In this document: one piece after another, positions 23,209 to 35,475 of the stretch | Position numbering within the stretch: position 1 is the first letter of the stretch | Layout: each line of letters starts with the position of its first letter | Source: Rattus norvegicus | Taxonomy: Eukaryota; Chordata; Mammalia; Rodentia; Muridae | Assembly (NCBI RefSeq): GCF_036323735.1 | Contig: NC_086034.1 | Coordinates: forward strand, 68,613,939 to 68,677,938 | Length of the DNA: 64,000 nucleotides | Direction of reading: 5' to 3' | Made by a program: the position numbers and the translations under genes | Notes under the pieces: model-generated | Databases searched by the model: none | What the model saw: only the letters and a program-made list of their open reading frames with translations | What the model was told of the DNA's origin: nothing

Positions 23209-23325
23209 GTAAGAGGGTCAGAGAAAACTTGGAGGAGTCTCTTCTTTCTTTGTGGGTTCCAAGGATTTAGTTCACTTTTGACAGCAAGCACCTTTTCTGG
23301 CTAAGCCAGCCCACTAACCCTTTGA
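23209..23325 (-). mobile_element. B4/RSINE-type SINE fragment
   Basis: On the plus strand 'agggtcagagaaaacttggaggagtc', 'gtgggttccaaggatttagttcac' and 'gacagcaagcaccttttctggctaagccagcccac' are the reverse complement of the tRNA-like head of B4/RSINE elements. Confidence 0.7.
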
Positions 23326-24530
23326 CTCCTTTTAAACTAATATGTGTATTTTGTTGTTTCTATCTTAGGTAGCTAGCTCATTCCTATTTCTGAAGTTCAA
23401 TTCTCAACATTATCTTTTTTCATTGTATGTTTGTTACCCATGAGACAACATATACATTTCTCAAGCCCAAACTTAATTCTTTTCAATGATTCTCATTATC
23501 ATACAAACATGTTTTTACTCCTTTTTTCATTTTTAAAAAGTTTGAAATGAAAGGAGAATCATCACTTAGTTCCTCTTTTCCCCAGTAGTGCATTATGGGA
23601 TGTTCCAAGACTCATTCCTTAGTCTTTGTCTGCCCTTCTTAATTTTGCAATATTGTCATTTGTGAAACACTTTTTCTTTCTTATTATTACATTGAATCCC
23701 TTTCCTCCTTATTATTACTTGAAAGTTATTTAAGTAGCTACAGTGACACTAATTTCTTTTTAACCAAATGCTTTATCCTGAGTCCCATCACAGAATGCTC
23801 ACAACTGAAATGAGTCTTTCTCGTTTCTGAACCCTCTTAGCATCCCACCGATACTCAGCTCTCACCTCAACATCACATCCCCATTTGTCATTTTCCCTTG
23901 TGCACAGAAAACACAGTGAATTACACAATTAGCCTCTCCAGACAACTTAGGTGGAACTCTCTTTTCACAGCATTCTACCACTTATACAGATTTCTGTTTA
24001 CTGATTTTATAAAGCTGCTCTTTTCTTTTACTTTGGGATGCTTTAACTCATAGAAAGCTCACTTGGTACCTTCGCACATTTTTTTCTTTTATGCCCACCA
24101 CTAAAGTAGATTTTAAACTCCAGTCTTCAGAAACTGGGGTTTTACAGAGTTTCTTGCTGCGAAGGAAAAGGGGGAAGTTGAGACAAATGATTTTCTAGCA
24201 CTTTCCCATCTTTACAGCCCCAGTCCTCATACCTATTTATGATACAGTCCTTAATATACCGAGGCTATACGTGTATATGTGCACACACGGAAATATGTGC
24301 CTTTTCTTTGGCAAAATGACTCTGTTCTTTAAAGATATTTTAAAAATTGAATATCTGACCCGCATTAGCTCAGGAATTTTCAATTTCCAATTTCCTTTGA
24401 ATCAAATTCTCGAGCACATTTATGATTTCATTTTCAAGTTGATGAGCTGCAAGTTATGGGCATTGTCTAGGCTCAAGTTCTTCCAATAAAATCATAGATA
24501 ATAGAGCCGCAAAGATGATTTCTGAACTGC
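23326..24530. other. No recognised gene or repeat
   Basis: AT-rich unique-looking sequence with no feature I can support. Confidence 0.45.
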
Positions 24531-24534
24531 CCAG

Positions 24535-24640
24535 ACAGCATCTTCTTTTTACTGATGATGAAAAGAGTCTCTAAGAGAGACTGATTTGCTCACATTCATA
24601 CAGTTACTTAGCACAGAAGTCAGTAGATCAAAAATTAGAA
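24535..24640 (+). mobile_element. MIR SINE fragment
   Basis: 'tttttactgatgatgaaaagag' (24,546), 'ttgctcacattcatacagttacttagcacagaagtc' (about 24,587-24,622) follow the MIR core order. Ancient and diverged. Confidence 0.5.
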
Positions 24641-25054
24641 ATAGGCTTCAAGAGAGAAGGTCATCCCATCCTCCACCTTTCCAAACTGCCAGTATTTTCG
24701 TTCAGATTCCATTAGCCTTATATAGTCCTCGATCCATGAAAGCAAAACTTGTCTCATATTATTTCTAAGAATTAGCAAATATTCTGAGCTTACCATACAA
24801 AGGTTGCAGCTGCCTTCCTACCATCTTCTGCCCATGTTCTTTCTGGTCACTGTGTGTTATGTGTAGTGCCATGGCACTAGGAGACCACAAAAAACTGAAG
24901 GACAGAGGCTGTAGGGTGAACAGTGTAGGAGACTTGTGAAGGGAAAAAAATTAGTTGTCAGTTTTAGGGGGGATCCAGTAATCCAGGGTGGTCATCAGGG
25001 TCCCATAGAACCAGCTTGAATACATATACAAGAACTTAATTTCCTGCTCTGTAA

Positions 25055-25218
25055 ACAAAGTGAGACCTGGCTCAAGCTGCTTAGTATTTCTGAGCTTGGG
25101 TTTCTCATCAAACATTAAAGCTGTAACAATAATAGTATTGTTGCATAGATTAAATTAGATAAATTATGTAAGAGGCACAGCCTTAGACTACTCCTTTAAT
25201 AAACTGTAGGTGTTGGTA
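25055..25218 (+). mobile_element. MIR SINE
   Basis: Reads in MIR order: 'gacctggctcaagctgcttag', 'tctgagcttgggtttctcatc', 'gctgtaacaataatagtattgttgcatagattaaattag', 'taagaggcacagcc', 'taataaactgtaggtgttgg'. It is nearly full length but diverged, of mammal-wide age. Confidence 0.72.
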
Positions 25219-27065
25219 ATTGGGAAACATAACCTGACTAATAATATAAAATTAAAAGGGAAGATACATTATTAATATGATACCTAATGGTAGACATACC
25301 AACTGAATAATTTTACTTGGCCCTGCTATATTAGTCACATCAATTGTGTATTTTCAATGAAACTATGAAGCATCCCTCTAATTTTGCACCAGCAATTCTG
25401 TCTCTGCTGATCATGAGGGGAAGGTACTGGACACGCAATGTATAACAAGTCCTTGTTTCTGAACATTTAAGGCAATATAAACATGACATCTCCTATGTAA
25501 TACTCTTTACTATTGTCTGGCGCAGGTCCTTTGGTGATACGTGACTTTACTTTATCTTATTTAGTTAGCTTAAACAGAAGGAACAAAAAGATGAGCCTAC
25601 CTATGCCATTATTTCTTTGGAGCCAATATCAAATGCCACAGTGAAATTAATGTAATTTATATGCAGATTCCTGGAAGGAAGGGGAACCGCTGACCTCCGG
25701 TTCTGCTGCTTGGAATCTCCCTGGACTCTGAAACAGAGAGTTTGAAATATTAATGCCTCGAATAATAAATGAGTGAACATAGCAAATGAGGTGTGAGCAC
25801 AACAATTTTAATTAGTTTTAGGCACATTTTAATGATTGTTTGTCCATTAGTTCCAGTAAACAAAAAAAAAAATGCAAGGGGGAAAAAAAGATGTACGAGG
25901 TCTTCTCCACATAGCTTTGTTTTAACTGAAGCCTTTGCAAAGATGTATATCATTTTAATTTCAGTTCCAAAGGCTTTTATGTAAATTAATTGCATTGGAG
26001 AATTGGCAAGAACATTTTATTCAATTTGGAACAGCAGTGATTATAAGCTTTACATTAATACAACAACAATTTAACAATGGCTGATAGATGGGCCACAGCC
26101 ATGCAATTATCAAAAGTGAGCCACCCTCTTGATCTCTAATTAGGTCTATAAGCAAATAGAGTTTTGCTGGCACTAAGTGCCATATTAAAACTGGCAGTGA
26201 GGTGGTGAGTCAGCTCACCTTGAGGGAGTCAGCTTAGAGCAGTGTTTATCCAGAGATTTTTTTTTCCCATTCTTTGGATTTAATCAGATATGTAATTCAT
26301 TTATATATGTAGTGAAATAGACATTTAAGGGAATTGTAAGGCAGCCTCCTGCATCAGTCTTGCGGGCACCTAAAGAATCAAATCAGATTCTGTTTCCCAC
26401 CATCCTCACGGCTGCTCAGCCACCCATCCTCTAACAGCTCAAGCTGATTGGCCAGGCTATGCTGTGCTTCACTCAGTGCTGGACAAAAGGAGTGGGTGGT
26501 TGATGTGCAATCCTATTGATATGTTGCTCCAGTTCTGTGGGGATTAAATGGCACTCAAACGGGATTTAAAAGGTGTTTGAGCATCAGGCTAGACAGGATG
26601 AGACCAGTTTTAAAGTACCTTAGGACATAATCTTCATTTCTTTCAGGCATCCACTTAAACCGTATGCCACAGGTTTGGTTTGGTTTTTCTCTAGCTCTTC
26701 CAATGGTCACATCAGTGTTATTAGAATGGAAAAAGTATTTTCCTGTAAGCGTCAGGACTTAAGCTACATCCAGGAAAAGTGTGGCATCCACAGAATTCAA
26801 CCCAGCGCATCATGGTGAATTTTTTGGTTTTACCACAAAAAGGTATCATGCTGTGAGTAGTCAGACTGTGTAAATTACCTCAGCCAATACATGGTGTTTT
26901 ATACTGGGCCAGACATGTCATGAGCTTATACAATATTTAATCAGTTAACAAAACAGATCATATACCTAGATTTCTAGGAGGGGAAAATAAGACTGAATCA
27001 AGAAATAGATTAACAGTAGAAAACAAACTGCCAACCAACGATTAAGTGGAAATCTAAAAGTAAGA
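25219..27065. other. Non-repetitive block, no gene seen
   Basis: No SINE, L1 or LTR hallmarks. 25,780-26,230 is AT-rich with homeodomain-like TAATTA (26,137-26,142), SOX-like AACAATGG (26,073-26,080) and the AACAATTTTAATTAG stretch (25,801-25,815). It is a plausible conserved noncoding element, unproven. Confidence 0.4.
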
Positions 27066-27067
27066 AT

Positions 27068-27660
27068 GCTGGAGTGGGAACTGAAGAAAGGGCCATCCAG
27101 AGACTGGATGGGGATCTGTTCCATGTGCAGTCACCAAGCCCAGCCAGTACTGCTGATCTGAGGAAGAGCTTGTTCACAGGAGCCAGAAATAGGTGTCCCC
27201 TGAGAGTCTCTGCCGGAGCCCTACTGATACAGATGAGGATGCTTGCAGCTAACCATTAGACTGAACAAGGGGACCCCAATGGAGGAGTTGGAGAAAAGAC
27301 TGAAGGAGCTGAGGGGTTTGCAACACCATAGGAAGAACAACAATATCAACTAACCAAACCCCACCAGAGCTCCCAAGAACAAAATCATCAACCAATGACT
27401 GCGCACGGAGAGACCCATGACTCCAGCCACATATGTAGTGGAGCATCAATGGGAGGGAAAGCCCTCGGTCCAGTGAAGGCTCATTTTCCCAATGTGGGGG
27501 AATGCCAGGGCATTAGGGTGGGAGTGGGTGGGTAGGGATGGGAGTGTCCTTGTGGAGGCAGGGGGAGGAGGGAGGGGCTTTGAGAGAGGGAGCAAAGGGA
27601 AAAACATTTGAAATGTAAATACATAAAATATTCCAAGAAAACAAACAAACAAACAAATGA
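27068..27660 (+). mobile_element. L1 3' UTR and tail (5'-truncated)
   Basis: Plus-strand L1 3'UTR from 'gaagaaagggccatccagagactgg' through 'cagtcaccaagcccagcc', 'atgcttgcagctaaccattagactgaac', 'ggaccccaatggaggag', 'catcaatgggagg' and the G-rich block (27,505-27,600). It ends in an A-rich tail with (ACAA)n at 27,636-27,656. The short frames on it are spurious. Confidence 0.88.
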
Positions 27661-28880
27661 AAATATCCAATATAATCCAAGCAGATCTTTTTGTACATAC
27701 AGCAGTGCTATGGAGAAGAAGACTCATGATGACTCTGAAGAGTAGAATTTTAAATCCATAGATAATGGTCTGAGGTGAAGTCTGTGTATATTCACAGCAC
27801 TGTATAGGGAGGGATACTTTAAAAGGCATGAAATGGATAGAAAGTTAGGATTTTCCCCTATTATGCACAAAATCTGGTGATTACTTTCAAAGGTGCCACA
27901 TCTTATGTCCAGCTATAAATGAGCAGAAAACAAGGGACCCCTGTTAAGATCTGCAAGTTTATTTTCTCATTCACTTACATTCCGTGCTATGCATCCATTC
28001 CCACCCACATCTATAGTAGATAGCTACAAACAGCTAAGCTTGCTTTCAAGGTCATGATCCATTTAACCTGTGAAATAAACAGGCTGTGAAATGTAGAGAT
28101 GAAATCATAAAATGCAAACAAAAACTGGAGTGTATGCGATAGGGAAAAATAAACCCTGGATGATGGGATGGTACCCTCCTCCTAACGCAGCAAGAGGAAC
28201 GGGAGATAGTGACACTTCATAGGGTTTGAAGACTCCAGTGTTCTCATTATGATGTGAAGACCTTTGTTTCACACAACCTTAACTATCGCTAGTAATTATT
28301 GTTTATTCTGGGAATGAGTGTGTTTGTACTCTACCTTACCCAACCAATCAGTTTTGTATGGACAATTACAGGACAACAATAAGGGTTTTAAAGTAACCTA
28401 GCAAGAGCGACCCTGAAGGAAAATCTGAATCCAGGTCTCTATGTCAATTCTGGAATGCTGTGTACCATTTAATGATGCCAACTCCTTCTTTAGCTATTTT
28501 GGAAGGTTGATACATCAGTACCCACCCAGGAAACAATGATTCACTCTTCCACCTCCTCCATTCATTACCCTGACTTACCAACCCAGAGAAAAGTATCCTG
28601 CTCCTAGTTATAGGTTAAGGGATGGAATTCCGAGAAGATGGATGTGAATTCCCATAGAGGACATTTAGAGAAGTTTTCACTCAGAATGGCACTGCTGAGT
28701 AGGGAGTCCGGGGGAGGGGGGCAAGGATGTACTCAGGAACTCAGGCCATCAGGGATCACCCCTGAGGTGCTGCCCAGAACTGAAAATAGTACAAGTAGGC
28801 TCAGTTTACATGTTACTCTTTGTTATATTTCGACTAACTTTTCCTAGTCTGTCATTGACAGTGTTAATACATATAAAATT
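27661..28880. other. No recognised gene or repeat
   Basis: Unique-looking sequence; no supported feature. Confidence 0.45.
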
Positions 28881-28882
28881 AG

Positions 28883-29965
28883 AATGTTGTGGGAACACAC
28901 ATGATACATACTCACTGATAAGTGGATATTAGCCACAAAGCTCAAAATACTCATGGTACAATCCACAAACCGTATAGAGCTTAAGAAGTAGGAAGACCAA
29001 AGTGTGCGTGGTTCAATCCTCATAGAAAGAAGAAACAAAATCACGGGGTGGGGGGTGGACTGGGAGAGAGAGAGGAGGAGGAGGGGGAAAAGGGTATAGG
29101 ATCAGATATTGGAAGGGACAGGAGAGAAGTACAGAGGGTCAGGAAATTGAATAGAAATATGTAGCAGTGGGGTATAGGGAACTTGGGCTAGTCAAGAAAG
29201 CTAGAAAGTTCCAGATCTCAGGAAAACAAGAGGCTCCCAGGACCAAATGGGGATGACTTTAGCCAAAATACCCAACAAAGGGGAGAGAGAACCTGTAGAG
29301 ATCACCTCCAGTAGAAAGGCACAGCCCCCAGGTGAGAGATGGGGCCATCTACCCATCTCAAAATTTTTAACCCAGAAATGTTCTTGTCCAAAGGACAGAC
29401 AGGGAAAAAAATGCAACAGAGAAGAAAGTAAAGGCCGTTCAGAGACTTCCCCACCAGGGATCCCTTTTATCTGCAGACATCAAACCCAGACACTATTGCT
29501 GAAGCCAAGAAGCTCTTGCTGGCAGGAGCCTGGTATGGCTGTTCCCTGAGAAGTTTTACCAGCACCTGACCAATACCGATGCAGATAATCACAGCCAACC
29601 ATCATCGGACAGAATCTGGGACCCTAATGGAAGAGTTAGGGGAAGGATTGATGAGCTGAAGGGGACAGCAACCCCAGAATAAGAGCAATTTCAACTTATT
29701 GGACCACCAAGAGCTCCTAGAGACTAAACCACCAACCAAAGAGTATATATGGAGGGATCCATGGCTTATGCCCCAGTGTAAGGAGATGCTAGAGCAGTGA
29801 AGCGGAAGCGGAAGTGGGTGAGTGGTGGAGGATCTCCCTCATAGAGGCAAAGGGGAGGGGCAAAGGAGGAATGGCATGGGGGGTTTGTGGAGGGGTAACT
29901 GGGAAGGGGGTTATCATTTAAAATGTAAACAAATAAAATGAGTAATAAAAAAAGGAGAAAAAGAA
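28883..29965 (+). mobile_element. L1 3' end: last ORF2 codons plus full 3' UTR
   Basis: Starts inside the last ORF2 codons ('tactcactgataagtggatattag', near 28,909-28,931, ending SLISGY-stop) and continues through a purine-rich stretch (29,045-29,100), the 3'UTR landmarks 'accaaatggggatgac', 'gatcacctccagtagaaagg', 'cacaaccgatgcagataatcacagccaacc'-like sequence, the G-rich block (29,800-29,920) and an A-rich tail with AATAAA. A possible imperfect TSD (ATAAAATTAGAA near 28,874; ATAAAATTATAGAA near 29,965) is suggestive only. Confidence 0.85.
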
Positions 29966-30089
29966 ATAAAATTATAGAACCAGAAAAAGAAAGGATAACC
30001 TTTCACAGTCGGGCTGGTTCTGGCATTTGTGACGATAACTCTCATGTTATTGTAGTCAATATCAACCAAATCTTCCAGGCACTGCCAGT

Positions 30090-30142
30090 CTGGAAGTGGG
30101 GACACCATTTGAAATGTTAATAAATAAAATAACCAATGAATA
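30090..30142 (+). mobile_element. Tiny L1 3' end fragment
   Basis: 'accatttgaaatgttaataaataaaataaccaatg' is the terminal L1 3' sequence seen in the other copies. About 50 bp only. Confidence 0.6.
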
Positions 30143-30535
30143 TAATAAACGTATGTGTGTGGGGGATACAATTTCTATGTGTGTTGGGGGTGGGAGAGGG
30201 AGGATGACTTGGTTTAGGACAAGTAAAGTTCCAAGTGTTATTTGTGTGTGTTCCAAATTTGTTAACTTATGCTATTTTGGCATTGAAACATTGTGACAAA
30301 GGAAAACTTCGCTAGTTGTAGCTCCATAGCAATGTGAGCAACTTAGTTTTCATAGCACCTAAGAAAACAAGATTCCACCTAATTTTTCTTTCCTGCACTG
30401 GGTATCTAAACCTAGATTTTGTAGATTCCAAGAATGCAGTTTACTATGATATCGATAATGCTTTTTTTTTCAACTAAGAAAAATGAAAAGGTATTTGAGA
30501 CTTTATTTTTTTTTTAGTTTTCTGTTTCTTTTTTT

Positions 30536-30690
30536 CTTAATCTTTATTAACTTGAGTATTTCTTATTTACATTTTGATTGTTATTCTCCCTCCCCTTCTA
30601 TATGGGCTTCCCCTCCCCATCCTACCCCCATTACCACCCTCCCCCAAACAATCACATTTACTGGAGGTTCAGTCTTGGCAGGATATTGCT
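30536..30690 (-). mobile_element. L1 3' UTR terminal fragment
   Basis: T-rich end followed by the C-rich complement of the L1 3' G-rich tract (30,585-30,655) and 'ctggaggttcagtcttggcagga', matching 52,460-52,485 of the young L1. It is cut off by the adjacent B1. Confidence 0.82.
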
Positions 30691-30699
30691 TTTGTACTT

Positions 30700-30842
30700 T
30701 GTTTTTGAGACAGACCTTCTCTCCATCATTTAAGCTTACGATAAACTCATTATGTGTCCCAGACTAACCATGAGAAACTCTATGTCCTTTGGCCTAACCC
30801 TACTGAGTACCAGTGACTATAATTGTGTCCCATCATGCAAAC
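30700..30842 (-). mobile_element. B1 SINE
   Basis: 'tttttgagacagaccttctctcc' (about 30,703), 'cattatgtgtcccagactaacc' and 'ggcctaaccctactgagtaccagtgactataattgtg' follow a reverse-complemented B1. Diverged. Confidence 0.72.
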
Positions 30843-30929
30843 TCTCCCTATATCTAAATACCAATAAGAACAAAGTAAGTTATTCTTTTCTTTTTTTATT
30901 AATTTTCCACATGCCATGATGTTTTTCAA

Positions 30930-30930
<1 letters not shown>

Positions 30931-30968
<38 letters not shown>
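30931..30968. repeat. (TG)n microsatellite
   Basis: About 18 TG units. Confidence 0.95.
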
Positions 30969-30969
<1 letters not shown>

Positions 30970-31814
30970 TAATTTAAAGAAGTAAATTCATTCTCTATGA
31001 AACGATGAGGTCTATGGATAAATGGAGATCCGGCTAATGCCTACACCACACTATTCATTTATATTATGTTTATTTCTGCAAGACTTTGCCATAGCTTGAA
31101 ACACACAAAAGAGATTAAAATTGTGCTTACAATCCTGTAAGACTTTGCCAGTGTCTCCTATCAGAAAGATCTTCCCATGTTAAGGTAAATAGAGTCATAA
31201 GCAGATGACTTCGGGGCCTTAAATTGAGCATTGTAACACATCCTAGTAAGGTTCTATTACATTGTAAGTTACAAGAGAGGGTCTTTGGACATCAAGGTCT
31301 TTATTGTCATGTTCTTGAGCTTCAACACCCAAGATTAAACCATTATCAGGTTATCCTTTTGTTGTGTAACATAATATTGGACTAATTGCATTTATATCAT
31401 ACTTTCTGATTTTCTGGGAAGGTAGAATTAACCCATCTCAGATAAACAAGAATGGTATCTAGATATAATGTTTTACCATCAAGTAATTAAAAATAGGACA
31501 ATGCAATAAGTAAGAAATCTGGTGAGATGCCTATTAGGGAAGGATAGAAAGAGTAATCAGTGATGGATTGGGTAGGCAAGACTCTAGAAAAAGAGAGTGG
31601 AAGAATGTCTCTCCTCTGCAGATGTGGATGCTGATAGATGTCAGTGAATGGTCATTGATGCCTGCTCATAAGGCACAGTAGATGGCCACAGACCCTGGTT
31701 CACAAGGCAACATTAAAATGACTCTGGAGGTTATTAATAACAATGATAAAGAAGACATGGATTTGGAGAGGAAGTATAGTGAAGTGGCAATAGTGAAAGT
31801 TATCTTAGAGAGGC
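30969..31814. other. No recognised gene or repeat
   Basis: Unique-looking sequence; no supported feature. Confidence 0.4.
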
Positions 31815-34800
31815 ACTGTCCTTACTACAGGGCAATTGTAGGTGCATATATGATCTTTTACTTGTGTGCTTGTATTCAGATAGTGAGTGTTTTACTAAGA
31901 ACATTTGCACCTATGTCCATAAGAGAAGTTGGTCTGTAACTTTTTTTATTCGTTGGGTCTTCTTGTTGTTTAGGTTGCAGAAAAACCGTGGCTTAGTTAA
32001 AAGAAATAGGCAATATTTTCTATGCTTCTAATTTGCAAAGTAATTTCAAGAGTATTGGTGTTGATCCTTTTTTGAAAGAGCAGTAGAATTATTCACTAAA
32101 ACCATCTGGCCCTAGGCTTTTTATGGATGAGAGATTTTAATTACTGTTTCTATTCCACAAGGGGTTATAGGTCTGTTTCAATGCTTATCTGACCTGAAAT
32201 AACTATGGTGAGTGGTGTACATCAAGAAAATTATCTATTTATTTCAAGTTTTCTAATTTGTTGGAATACAAGTTTTTAAAGTATATTCTTATGATTCTAT
32301 AAATTTCTTGACTGTTGTTAATATCTCCCTTTTTCTTTCTAAATTTGTGATCTATATCATCTCTTGCTGCTTTCTAGTTACTTTGGTTAATAATTTGTCA
32401 ATCTTACAGAATTCAAGAAGAACCAAGTCCTTGTATCATTCTTTCTTTGTGTTTTTTATTTATTTCTATTTATTGATTTCAGCTCTGGTTTAATTAATTT
32501 TTTCTGTCTACTGCTCTTAATTGTTATTATTTTTACCAGGACTCTCACATATGCCATTCAGTTACTAATATAAAATCTCTCCAACTTTTTATATAGAAAA
32601 TTAGTACTGTGAATTTCTCTTTTAGAGCAGTCTTCATTGTGTCCCATTAAGTTTGGGTATATTGTGTTTTCATTTAGAATTTTCTAGCTTTTTAATTTCT
32701 GCATTGGCATATTTTTATTCAGTAGTGAGTTGCTCAGTTTCTGCGAGTTTTTATAGTTCTGTTGATTTTACTGATATCCAAGATATAGGATGTTATTACT
32801 GTTTTATTCTAGCTGTTGGGATTTGATTTGTGTCCAAGTATGTGATGAATCTTTCAAAAGTTTCATTTGCTTCTGAGGTGTATTTGGGTAAAATGTTTTA
32901 TAAATAGTCATCAAGTTCTTTTGGATTATGTTTTCATTTAGTGCCATTATTTCTTTGTTTAGCTTTTGTCTGGATGACCTATCTACTGGCAAGAATTGTT
33001 ATTGATGTATCCCATTATTAGTTTGTGAGAATTGAAATGTGATTTTTAGTTTTAGTAATTTTATTTTAATGTACTTTTATGTTTGATGTAAAGATGATTA
33101 AAATTGAAGTGTTCTCTTGCTGTATTTTTCTTTTGATGGGTATATAGTGTCCTTTTCTCTCTCTTCTGATTAGTATTGCTTTGGTATATTTTGTCAGATA
33201 TTAAAATGGCTACACTAGCTTGATTCTTGTGTCCATTACCTTGAACTTTCTTTTTCTGTCATTTTTCCAAAGGTAATGTGAATCCTTGATGTTATGATAT
33301 GGGTTTTTTTGACAAAGTACTGTCAAATTTTGACAAATACCATTTTTAAGTCCAATCTTTCAGTCTGCATCTTTTTATTGGCAAGTTGAGATATTTGATG
33401 CTGAGCATGATCAGGTTATGTATTTTGATTCTTTTGGATGGGTTCCCCTCTTTTATATTTACTGTTCTGTGATTATTTATTTTTAGGGTTTTCCTGGATA
33501 CCGTTAATCTCTTTATCTTGAAGCTTTCCTTCTAGTATAGTCTGTAGAGCTGAATTGATACATAAATATTGTTTAAATTTCTTTCTCCATCTATTGAAAT
33601 CGAATGTTTGACTGGACATTGTATTCTGGGTTGGCATCCGTAGTCTCTTTAGAGTTTTTAGAACAGCCCCCATGCCAGACCTTTCTGAAGTTTATAGTCT
33701 CCCTTGAAAAGTCAGATGTTATTCTAATGGGTCTGCCTTTATATGTTACTTGGCCTTTTCCCCCTTGCATTTTGTACGATTCTTTGTTCTGTATGCTTTG
33801 TGTTTTCATTAGTATGAACAAAGGGGAATTCCTTTTCTTGTTCAGTCTGTTTAGTGTTATACATGCCTCTTGTACTTTGATATATATCTTTAGGCTAGGT
33901 AAACTTTTTATATTATTTTTGACAGCATTTTATAAGTCTCTGACCTTGGCTTAATCCCTCCCCTCTCTATTCCTATCATTTGTTGATTTAGTTTTTTCAT
34001 AGTGCCTCAATTTCCTTGGTATTTTGTGCCTGGATATTTGGAGATTTATCATTTTCTTTCACTGATATATCTTGTCTTCGATGCCCAAGATGCCCTTTTC
34101 TATCTCAGGTATTTTGTTTGTCATGCTTTCCTCTGTGATTCCTACTTGAGATCTTAGCTTTTTCCTTTCCAGTTTTACTTCACTGGGCATTCTTTATTGA
34201 CTTCCTCGTTTATCCCTTGGACAGTTTGTTTTGTTCCTGTTTGTTTGTGTTTTTGTATATTTCATTTATGGATTTATTCAAATCCTCTTTATGGCCCTTG
34301 ACCATATTCATAATATCTATTTTGAAGTCCCTGTTCTGTGCTTCAGCTATATTACATTCTCAGGACCTGCTATAGTAGAGTTTCACTAGTGAAGACATAT
34401 TGATCTGACTGTTATAGATTGTGTCTTTATTTGGGAATCTCAGCATCTGGGTTTGGAATGAATGTAATTATGGGTGTTCATATCTGGTCTTGCCTTTATA
34501 GGGTCAGTTTTGCATTTCTTGCTTCTGGTTGTCCTTTTTGTTTCTGAGGAGTGTGCGGTAGATATGTATTTGCTGATAGGGATTGTTTCTAAATTCCTGC
34601 AGGAAAGGCCAATTGAGGGTTTCAGGTAGAAGGTATTTCTCTGTGTCAGAAACTGACAGGAAAGATTTGAGATGGGCTAGAAGGAGATGGTCTCAGAATA
34701 TCCCCAGGAAGGAAGGACTGCTACTAGGATCTGTGAAGTCTCCTGGAGGCAGAAAAAGGTAGGAATGCAGATCCCTAGAGGTTGTCTGCTACACAGATGG

Positions 34801-34975
34801 AATTAATATATTGGAAATGGTCCCTGGTCAGTGTGGCTAAGTGGGTTTCCAGGAGAATATACCTCTGATTTTGGTAGCTGAGGCAAAGGCATGGGGTCAG
34901 AGAGGAAGCCTGTAGGAGACGACTTTCTTGCTGCCTTGGCAACTGGGGAGAGCTAAAGTTCTTGTTCTGAACCTA
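31815..34975 (-). pseudogene. Old L1: ORF2 5' half, ORF1 and 5' UTR remnants
   Basis: A colinear decayed L1 on the minus strand. The ORF2 endonuclease and linker region covers about 31,815-33,350; on the plus strand 'cattgtgtcccattaagtttggg' near 32,635 matches 55,977 in the young L1. ORF1 follows at about 33,430-34,330. A conserved ORF1 stretch, GQVTYKGRPIRIT, is readable at about 33,720-33,760, and downstream frames keep FDFNRWRKKFKQYL...ALQTILEGK. From about 34,380 the sequence is 5'UTR-like, with Lx-type blocks near 34,560-34,970. Frameshifts and stops are numerous. The 3' half of ORF2 and the 3'UTR are absent, so the left end at about 31,815 is a deletion or rearrangement boundary. Confidence 0.78.
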
Positions 34976-34989
34976 TAGATAAATGATTC

Positions 34990-35475
34990 CCTCAATCCTC
35001 ATCAGAGAAGCTTCTTTTTTTGTAGTAGATACCAATCAGTACACAGCCCCACAAGTCAACATGCAGAGGATGCAATATTCAATTTTCATGGGACATCTGT
35101 CTCTAACGTCTCCTAATAAGGTTCAGGTTTTAGAGCAGAAGAGCAGGTAGAAAGACTGTAATAGCAGGGGGAGTAGACATTTACAATGAAACAATATTTG
35201 GCGGACATGACAGCACAGTCTGCACATGAGCTTACAGTGGCTGGGATTATATGTATAAGACTTACAGAAGTTAAAGCCAGCCTGTAGTCCCACCATGGTT
35301 GAGGAAAGGGCTCATGAAATCCTATTCTTGCCTAAGAAATTATTGGTGAATAATGGCCATTGTGGTAGAGGGGATCCATTTCCTTCAGGAATGAAAGCTA
35401 TGAGAAGTTACTCCCATGAACTTACATATAGGACAAATAAACTCAATGTGTTTTTTTTTTAATAAGTTGAGAAAA
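34990..35475 (+). mobile_element. Old multi-copy rodent repeat, class uncertain
   Basis: The order 'agcttctttttttgtagtagatacc', 'gggacatctgtctctaacgtc', 'acaatgaaacaatatttggcggacatgac', 'gcacatgagcttacagtggctggg' and 'aagttaaagccagcctg' is familiar from a dispersed rodent repeat, probably L1-lineage 3' sequence. I cannot name the family with certainty. Confidence 0.42.

Noticed and set aside
22832..23270. 127-codon Cys/Val-rich frame and opposing His/Thr-rich frames
   Set aside because: Produced by the TG-rich repeat next to a B4-type SINE.
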